Shown piece after piece: positions 56,401 through 64,000 of a stretch of 64,000 nucleotides of DNA. This DNA is from Metarhizium brunneum (taxonomy: Eukaryota > Ascomycota > Sordariomycetes > Hypocreales > Clavicipitaceae), in contig NC_089428.1 of the NCBI RefSeq assembly GCF_013426205.1, positions 744,001 to 808,000 on the forward strand, given 5' to 3'. The notes under the pieces are model-generated. The model did not search any database. It saw nothing but the letters and a program-made list of their open reading frames with translations, and was not told where the DNA came from. The first letter of the stretch is position 1; every line of letters starts with the position of its first letter. The translations under genes and the position numbers were made by a program.

Positions 56401-59400
56401 GACAGAACCTGCAACACAGACAGAGACAGACACTTGGGTACTGGGCGGATGGCGGCGGTGACCTCTGCGAAAAAGACTAACTGGCTGGGGTTGAGACCCT
56501 ATGGTGGCAGATGCAGAGATGGGATGTACACAGAGACCCTTGTCAAGCCGTCGGGGGAAATCGGAAGATGAGCAACGAATCGTTCAGGAGAAAGACATCT
56601 CCACAGCATGGTAAAGTTCAAGGAAGCTCGATCAGCTCCGGTCGAAGCCGAAGCCATTTGCGCAGCAGTAATTCGGCCACGAACACACATAGAATGCGAG
56701 TTTTGTCCACCGGATACCCAAGATTTTGTGAACGGGACCCCACGCGACAGTGAGACTGTCCAAAGCGCCGATGAATCCAACAGTTGGCGTCAAGAGCGCG
56801 CCACTAGAGAGGCAGGCGAGGTTGGCTGGCAGGTCTTGGCTGTGGCACCCGATCCCGTAGTGTCCCGGTAATGTCTTGGGTTGCAGTGGAGCTTCGAGCA
56901 CGACAGGGGTTCCATTTTGGAGATTTCGAGACGTTGGAGTTGAGCCAAAGTGCCGTGGATTTTAGGCTTTTGGGTTGCAAGTGATATGGCCAGCGGGCAG
57001 ACTTTTTGCCTAGGAGTTTGTGGGACGTCTACGCGCCGGGCCTCGACGAAATTGGCGCCCTGTTGTTGAACGCCAATACATCAGATACCTGTTTGCGGGT
57101 GTTTACCGAGTGGCGGTCATGGTTAGCTTGTGAGTCAACAACTGCCGGGCATCGAGTCTCACCTCGAATGTGATGTGCATTTCATTGCCCGGCCACTCTC
57201 GTACGCAAGCAATGAGACACGATGGGGCGTTTGTACGGACCAAGAAATACCCCACTAAAGAAATCATTTCCAGCTTGGGTTCCATCAGCAAAAAGAGCAT
57301 GGACAAGGACATGAGGACGGAAATGATGGGATGAGCTCCGAACGGCCCAAGGTGGCTGCATGCAAAATGTTTGGACATGATTGCGTGCGCCTCCACCCCA
57401 ACGGACGAGCACAGAGTACACGGAACATGTACATGTACAGCAAGTACAATGGATTGTGTAGGGCAGGAGCACAACCCGCAGCTTCCTTCTGTTCAAGTAT
57501 TGCAATACACACAGTACAATACGTATGTACATACTTGTCCGTATTAACCCCAGTCTCATTTAAAGATGGAATGAAGTTGCCTGAACGCTCCTTCCTCGTT
57601 GCTGCTCCACTTGCACCACGTTTCCACAGCCCAATGAATCGTATGAGCTTGAGAAACTGGTGGAAAAATTTTCGGAGCTCCGAATGAAGCTGGAAGAGAT
57701 CCATCTTCTCCCACATTGCACGCTCATCAGGACCTCCATGCCAGACCCATGCTGCGAGCTGGCGAGCGAGCCCGGCGCCCGACGGACCCTGGAGGGTCTG
57801 GGGGAGGCTTCGGCGGTGGAGCCTGGCACGCAAGCCTTGTCGTGAGTCGAGACCTGAAGCTAGTGGAAGCATCCCGCTGAAATCCAACCAGGACAGATCC
57901 TACCAAGCGGCGACGGGGGACGGCACAGTCACTGTTGTTGAACCAACACGTTTGGAACAGCTCAGCGCCGGTGAAGGGGACGAGATCGGACATGGCGAGG
58001 CATCACGCGACGACAAATCCTGGAGAGCCATGCAAACAAGCGGAAACAGTTGTCCGGCTCTTGTCCGGGCGCTGTCCGTATGACAGGGCGGGCCACGCGA
58101 GAGACTCGGCAAACATGGAACCAAGCTGGCAGCTCGAATAACTGCAGGTTCCAACTTGCAGGGACGATTCCCAGTGGGGGCGGGCGGGAGCAGCACCCCA
58201 GGTCAGGGTGCAGTAGCGGCCATTGCCAGGGGCAGTGAGCCAATGTGTTTGGAACAGGAGGATACGTTTAAGTACTCTGCAGTACAGAAACTGGACAAGG
58301 AAGCAACGCGCTGGGAGAGGTTCCGGCGAGGCTGACGACGCAAGGCCCCAAAGTACCTAACATGGTAGTGGGCAGGTCGACTTTCGTCGCATCGGGGTGC
58401 CATCCTCCGGCAACGGCCTCCGAATCAGCCTGCCATTCTTCCAATAAACGGTCAAGTCCAGCAAATCATCATCAACCTGACTATAGCCCGCGCCCAGGCT
58501 TGCTTCGAGACGTCTCGCAGTCAAAGCCTGACGCTCGGAAGAGTAATAGCAACAGGCCATTTGTCCGGTCCAGAGTACTTCTGTTGTCATTCATGGCTTA
58601 TATCACAGGCGAAAAGACACAAGGCAGTTACAAAAGGCCAAAGTCATCGTGGGAGGGCCCCAACAATTTCTGTTGGCAGCGACAACGGCACCAAGACTAG
58701 CTCAAGTCAGTCACCTATTCATGAACAGCCTGTGCTTCCTTTGCCAGGCACAAGACCCAAATTAATCCCGCCGTGCCGTGGGTTGGGGCAATTTGAGGGC
58801 ATCGTATCGACTAATAATTCAACTAAAAAAAAATTGGGATTCAGATTGGCGCCGACGTGGCGCCGTCTGGTTGTCCTTTGGGGCCGTCGCCAAACCTCAT
58901 TCTTGACTATTTCCAATACTATTCTCCGTACACGTGAAGAAGCAGCAGCAGGCAGTACAAGTATTTGGCAGGCTCTGGACGCAGCACAAACAAAGCAGCA
59001 GCATACTTTCGATTTATGCTTTTCGTGGGGTTCTTTTTGTCCTTGCGCGCCGCCACTAGGGAGAAACCGCTTCCGAGGAGCCAACGACCTCGGAACCCTC
59101 GCGACTAGTCATCATTAGACCTCGGATTCCCAGGCCGGCCGACCAGTCTGTCAAACTGCTCCGATTGCTCCTCCGGCTGCTTCTACGTGAGGACGAGCGT
59201 GCTGCTGACTGTCTTGACAACTCGAGCTGTCATTCCTCTGCCTTCTCGGGCGCGCTTTAATTATCTGGAGCCCCCAACTCTCGCCCATCAGTCATCCTTC
59301 CCGCTCATTACCCTTCCCCGTCGCCGTGGCTCGTCGTTCTCCGGCGCAACACGCCGCCGCCCTCCGTGGTCCAATTATCTACTTGCATCTCTGCCTCCCC

Positions 59401-59911
59401 CATCACAATTGTCAATGCCGCGGCTTTAACGCTAGGCTGGGCACATTCCATTTTTATTTTTACCTATTTCAATACCTATTATTACTCGTCTCCCTGCCTC
59501 CCGCCATTTCTTCTCTCTGCCCGCTTACACCTACCTCACTTTGTTGGCCGGCTCCACACCAGCAACGCACCACTTGGTCAACAAGTCCCAAACTCCAAGG
59601 TACAAAGCATCAGGTACCTGGTACTTCGTACCCGAGAGTTTCGTGGACTCCAATCCACCTCGAGCCCACCCGTCCGCAAAACACGTCCTCGAGACCGTTT
59701 TTTACTCTTGCACTCTGTCAAGCGTCTTTGGTTTGGATTTTCGAGCCTCTCTTCGAGTCTTGAAACCCGCCCCCTAGGCGCACTCATACTTGTCAGTCTA
59801 GTCCTCCGACAAGCCCCGGTCGATCCCGCTCCCGTCCCTTCCCAGTCTGCACTTGCAACTCTTCTGCCCTTGTCACTCCTGGCCGCTCCCATCGTCCCCT
59901 AGTTGCCTCAC
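53481..59911. other. Longest gene-poor stretch, no intact gene supported
   Basis: 6.4 kb. Frames of 60-200 codons occur throughout, for example 53686-53895 (+), 54966-55262 (+, Cys-rich 'CPDSGSCCDEECC'), 55808-56161 (+) and 57285-57887 (-), but none shows a family signature. Single ACTCCGTA-like motifs occur near 54563 and 58924. The last 700 bases are strongly C/T-rich and are the likely leader and promoter of the malic enzyme gene. Confidence 0.4.
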
Positions 59912-62514
59912 ATGCATCGGCACCGTCTCTCGACCTTGGTCGCATCCCCTTGGCCTCCTGTCGGCGGCGGACTGTCATCCCCCAGGCTTTTATTAAATCG
60001 CCCGTCCCTCGCTGCTGCAGGAGTGCAGGACCCATCCATTTTGACGGCAAGATCCTCAGCTGCTTCCGCCGCCCTCCGCCAGCGTTGCCCTGCTTCTTCC
60101 GTATATTTTTCTTCATCAGCTCCCGCTGCTGCATTATTGTCTTCTGCTCCCTCGACACCCTCTCCCACACCTGCGATTTCTTCTCCTCTCACAGCCATGC
60201 CAGTGCCGTCGCCTCAAGGCTCTGAAAGCTCAGACGTCTCTACGCCTCGCTCCTCCTCTCCCTCATCGTCGATTGGCTCTGGCCGCTCTTCTCGTACATC
60301 TGTATCTAATAAGCGAATGTCCATTTCTGGTCGCAGACTCACCCTCTTCAATCCCATGTCAACTGTCGACGTCTCTGCTATTGAAGAAGCAATGAAGATG
60401 GCAACTCTTGACCAGCACCGTGGCTATGTCAAGGACACATATGGCGAAGTCCAGCAAGAACGGAACACGGAATACTTGGCCAAGTCGCAGGCTGCCGGAT
60501 ATCAAATCATCCGTGAGCCTCTCTGGAATAAGGGTATGTTGTATCTCTCGCGTTCCTTCATCACCCACCCTAGCCCGGGCGGTAAATCCAGTAGATACTC
60601 GGTTTTCAATATATGCGCGCAATTCGGATGGTCGCTCTTCGCATCGTGAAATAGTCGGTGGACAATTCCTCCAATGTCATCATACTAACAATGCCGCCCG
60701 TTCGCCTTGCAGGTCTTTCATTTACCCCCGAGGAGCGTGCTACCCAAAACCTCACCGGTCTCCTGCCACATGCCATGGAGTCCCTGCAGACTCAGTGCGC
60801 CAGAGCGATGAAGATGATCCAGACTCGCCAGACAAGCATCGACAAGTATCTGTACCTTTCAAATCTGAAGGACCAGAACATTGACTTGTTCTACCGCCTT
60901 TTGATGGACAATGTCCGCGAACTCATGCCGTTGGTCTACACACCTACCATAGGCGACGTCTGCCTGCAGTACTCGAGCATCTACACTCGCCCCGAGGCCC
61001 TGTATATTTCAATCAAGCAGCGCAAATCTATTCGAACCATGCTGAGGAATTGGCCCTGCACTGATCCTGAGATTTGCGTCGTCACTGATGGGTCTCGTAT
61101 CTTGGGCCTTGGAGACCTGGGTATGAATGGTGTGGGGATTTCCGTAAGCAGAAAAAGAATAGCATTTCACACGTACATAATGGCCCGAGTATACTGACCA
61201 AAACTCTCGAAAGATTGGCAAGCTAGCCTTGTACACGGCTGCCGCAGGCATTCACCCTGCCAAGACTTTGCCCATTGTCTTGGACTGCGGTACCAACAAC
61301 GAAACCAACTTGAAGGACCCCCTGTACCTGGGTCTCAGACAGAAGCGCCCCTCGTTCGAGGTCCAGCAACAATTCATGGATGAGTTCATGGAAGCTGTGA
61401 AGGAAGTGTACCCCAACATGGTAGTCCAGTTTGAAGACTTTGAGAGTGAAAAGGCATTCAACTACCTGGACCGTTACAGAAACACACACCGAGCTTTCAA
61501 TGACGATATCCAGGGGACCGGTGCCGTGGTTCTCGGCGGGTACGTTCACTCGAACATGATGTCTTTCCTCACAGCTCCCGGAAGCACCTAGACTGACATA
61601 TCACTAGATACATCGGTGCTTGCAACTTGTCTGGCGTCCCCATTGAGGAGCAGCGTCTAGTCTTCATGGGCGCTGGCTCTGCTGGCGTGGGTGTGGCCAA
61701 GCAGCTTGTTGAGTACTACACTCGTAGAGGATTCTCAGAGGCCGAAGCCCGCGACAAGTTTTTCCTTGTCGATACCAAGGGCCTAGTCACCAAGGACCGA
61801 GGTGATAACCTAGCAGAGCACAAGAAATACTTTGCTCGCATTGACAACAATGGCCACCAATTCCGTACTCTGGAAGAGGTCATTGAATATGTCAAGCCCA
61901 GTGCCTTGATTGGTCTCGCTGCTACCTTTGGCATTTTCACCGAGTCCGTGGTCCGAGCCTTGAAGGCGTCGGTTGACGCCGGTGGCCTTGGCCGACGTCC
62001 TATCCTGTTCCCTCTGAGCAATCCCCTCACAAAGGCAGAATGCACGTTTGAGCAAGCCGTACAGTGGACCGATGGTTCTGTCATTTTCGCCTCCGGATCC
62101 CCATTCCAGTCGTTCACCGTCAAGGTTGGCGGTGAAATTGGGGAAGTGACATACCACCCCAACCAGGGCAACAATGTCTATGTCTTTCCCGGATTGGGTC
62201 TCGGTGCCATCCTTGCCAAGGCCTCGCGCATCACGGACAACATGGTGTACACCTCGGCTGACGCCCTGGCCGGCTCACTGAACTCTGAGGAAATCCACAA
62301 GGGCTTGATTTATCCCAGGATCGAGCGTGTCCGCGAGGCCAGCGTCATTGTTGCCCGCGAGGTCATGAAGGCTGCGCGACGAGACGGTGTCTCAGAACTT
62401 CCCGAAGCCTACTGGCATGAGTGGGAGGAGTGGGGTGATGTTGCCTTGACCGCGTACATCAAGCAGCGCATCTACAACCCTTCCTGCTTCAGCGAAGCTC
62501 GAGGTCGCCTGTGA
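59912..62514 (+). CDS. mae1: NAD-dependent malic enzyme, mitochondrial
   Basis: Oxidative decarboxylation of malate to pyruvate. Exons 59912-60533, 60713-61143, 61214-61539 and 61608-62514 join in phase to 761 aa. Catalytic region: 'GLSFTPEERATQNLTGLLP', 'PLVYTPTIGDVCLQYSSIY' with the conserved Tyr, 'VVTDGSRILGLGDLGMNGVGIS', 'RAFNDDIQGTGAVVLGG' (metal ligands), 'VFMGAGSAGVGVAKQL' (dinucleotide site) and 'ILFPLSNPLTKAECT'. The first 150 residues are Ser/Pro/Arg-rich without a fold; the first 40 fit a mitochondrial presequence ('HRHRLSTLVASPWPPVGGGL'). The protein is longer than the usual 570-670 aa because of this region. A later ATG such as 'MPVPSPQG' or 'MSISGRRLT' could also be used. NAD preference is inferred from the organellar class, not proven. 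Confidence 0.94.
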
Positions 62515-64000
62515 GGGAAAGGGACGGGCGTAAGAGAAGGCAAAATATGGAGCCGTGACGAGAGCCATGACATGTCGATAATATGAGTCTGGCAATGTGA
62601 GGGAAAGGGCGGAGAGCTCGGCAAATGAGTTCCAGAGCCGGGAAGCGGGTTTTCAATAATGGATATGAGTCTCCAAGGTGGCGTTTGTTTTTTCCTGTTT
62701 TGCTTTGTCTTTGGAAAACCAGCCTGAGCGAAGACAACTGGGCGACTAATATATATCTGGCAATGCATGTTTCCATGCTTGCACATACTAGACATTCGTT
62801 AGCCATAGTCTTTACATAGCGTTGTGCCTACCCTTGAGGCGACGACATGTTGAATCAACTGTCGAGAACATGTTGCATTTGCTTCTGCTGTATGTGTGTA
62901 TGTGTGTGTGTTTTCAAGTTTGTTGCTGTGTCGACATGCCGCAGAGAAGTGGTATCAGGATACCCCACACTTTGATAGTAACAACATTGATAGGAAAAAG
63001 GCAAGTTGCCACAGTGGTGATGAAGTTTGTAATGCACGCCCGGCAAGTGGCCGATCTGACAAAGTTGATTCGAGTGTGGATGCCGATAACCCCGTGGCCA
63101 AACCGATGCGGGGAGGCGGGCAATCTCATCGGCCAGCCGTCGGTCAGCCGGGACGGCTCCGCTCCTCCATACTTTTCCAGGTTTTCCCAGAATCCATAGG
63201 TGAGCCCGGGGGAGGGGGGGCAGAGTGGGATACGAGTATCAGGTTTGTGGTAGGAAACGCTTGTCCTGTGGTGTTTTCTTCAAGCCTTGCGCGCCCGCAT
63301 ACCCGGGGGCCTGGTTCACAGCGGTACGCGACCTCGAGGCGAACACGAGCAGTTGCAGAGCAAATCACACCTTCTCTTTGGAAAAGATGTTGCCAGACGG
63401 CGCGAGGAAGGAAATGGAATGGGATAGGGGAGTTTCGTGGCAGGAACAAAGGGAATAATCATGGCTTTCCGTGTCTGGAACTCGGAGGTAGCCTCGGTGG
63501 GCGGCTATCTCCCTCGGAGGGTCGGAGGGCCGACGGGTTCGCGTCGGGGACCGAGCTGGTCTAGGGGACATGTTTACCCTGGAGCTTGGCGGGAGGCGTC
63601 TGGGGACACGGGCAGAACGGGGTCTGGGGAAAAGTCCGGAGAAGGCAGCGGTGGATTATTTTCAGAGGCTGGTTTATTGGTTGGTTTTTTACCTGAGCTT
63701 TCACAATGTTCTAGGGGCTGGTTTTTCGATTTGCTCTTTGTGTGCGGTGTTGTTTTCGCGATTTCATGGCATTCATGGACCTTTACATTCTGGCTGCCAA
63801 GGCGAGGGCTATCAACGCCTGGCTGCCGTATGGTGATGAGTACGAGCTAGAGGTTCGTCACGTTCTTCACCACTCGTGGTTGCGCATTCCGTGAGGCGCA
63901 GGATCGGATCCGGAGTGGGGAGCTGTCTGGGCGGGAGCTGCATGGCCGGCGATGAAGATCCATGGACACACTGCGAACCGGAGGTCGCAGCGCAGTCGAG
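62515..64000. other. 3' flank and unassigned window edge
   Basis: No gene supported up to about 63,500. At 63570-63892 plus-strand frames give 'EKAAVDYFQRLVYWLVFYL' and, after a frame change, 'FMDLYILAAKARAINAWLPY' with a stop at about 63890. These might be exons of a gene, but I recognise no family and found no reliable splice pair. Confidence 0.3.

Overview
This window reads as nuclear DNA of a filamentous ascomycete. The genes carry short (about 50-210 nt) GT-AG introns with CTAAC/CTGAC-type branch sites, and the products are typical of Pezizomycotina: NADP-glutamate dehydrogenase, a Zn2Cys6 regulator, a HET-domain relic, a DUF7730-type protein, a Dsc1-type RING ligase and ERp38. The protein sequences suggest Sordariomycetes, most likely Hypocreales; I cannot name the species from sequence alone. 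No tRNA, rRNA or CRISPR was seen, and no intact transposon.

Layout. 0-2.5 kb: an aminoglycoside-phosphotransferase-like relic and a duplicated pair of candidate C/D-box snoRNAs, then no genes. 2.6-10.2 kb: gdhA and the DNA polymerase delta catalytic subunit, both minus strand, separated by 2.4 kb without genes. 10.4-13.5 kb: a 24-bp perfect palindrome, a DUF7730-like gene and a broken ABC-transporter fragment. 14-18.6 kb: a rhomboid protease and a small two-TM membrane protein. 18.6-22.4 kb: gene-poor, with a doubtful decayed LRR-like protein. 22.4-36.4 kb is the dense core: Zn2Cys6 factor, Dsc1 E3 ligase, a tiny three-exon HSBP1 gene, ERp38, mitochondrial EF-Tu, an MFS monocarboxylate-type transporter and Pga2. 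37.9-42.6 kb: a long disordered protein with a CxxC-rich C-terminal domain, and ribosomal protein L4 with a 5'UTR intron. 42.6-45.8 kb: gene-poor. 45.8-51.9 kb: an FMO and, divergently, a 1323-aa protein with a C-terminal POT1/CDC13-type OB fold. 52-59.9 kb: a long gene-poor stretch with a HET relic. 59.9-62.5 kb: mitochondrial malic enzyme, then an unassigned edge.

Functional view. Most intact genes are housekeeping: replication, translation in cytosol and mitochondrion, ER folding and quality control (ERp38, Pga2, Dsc1), and nitrogen/carbon metabolism (GDH, malic enzyme). Broken accessory genes (APH, ABC, HET) lie in the gaps between them. The least characterised items are the POT1/CDC13-like acidic protein, the paired snoRNA candidates, the CxxC-domain protein and a dispersed palindromic ACTCCGTA motif that recurs between genes. 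Exon boundaries were worked out by hand from splice signals and reading-frame phase.
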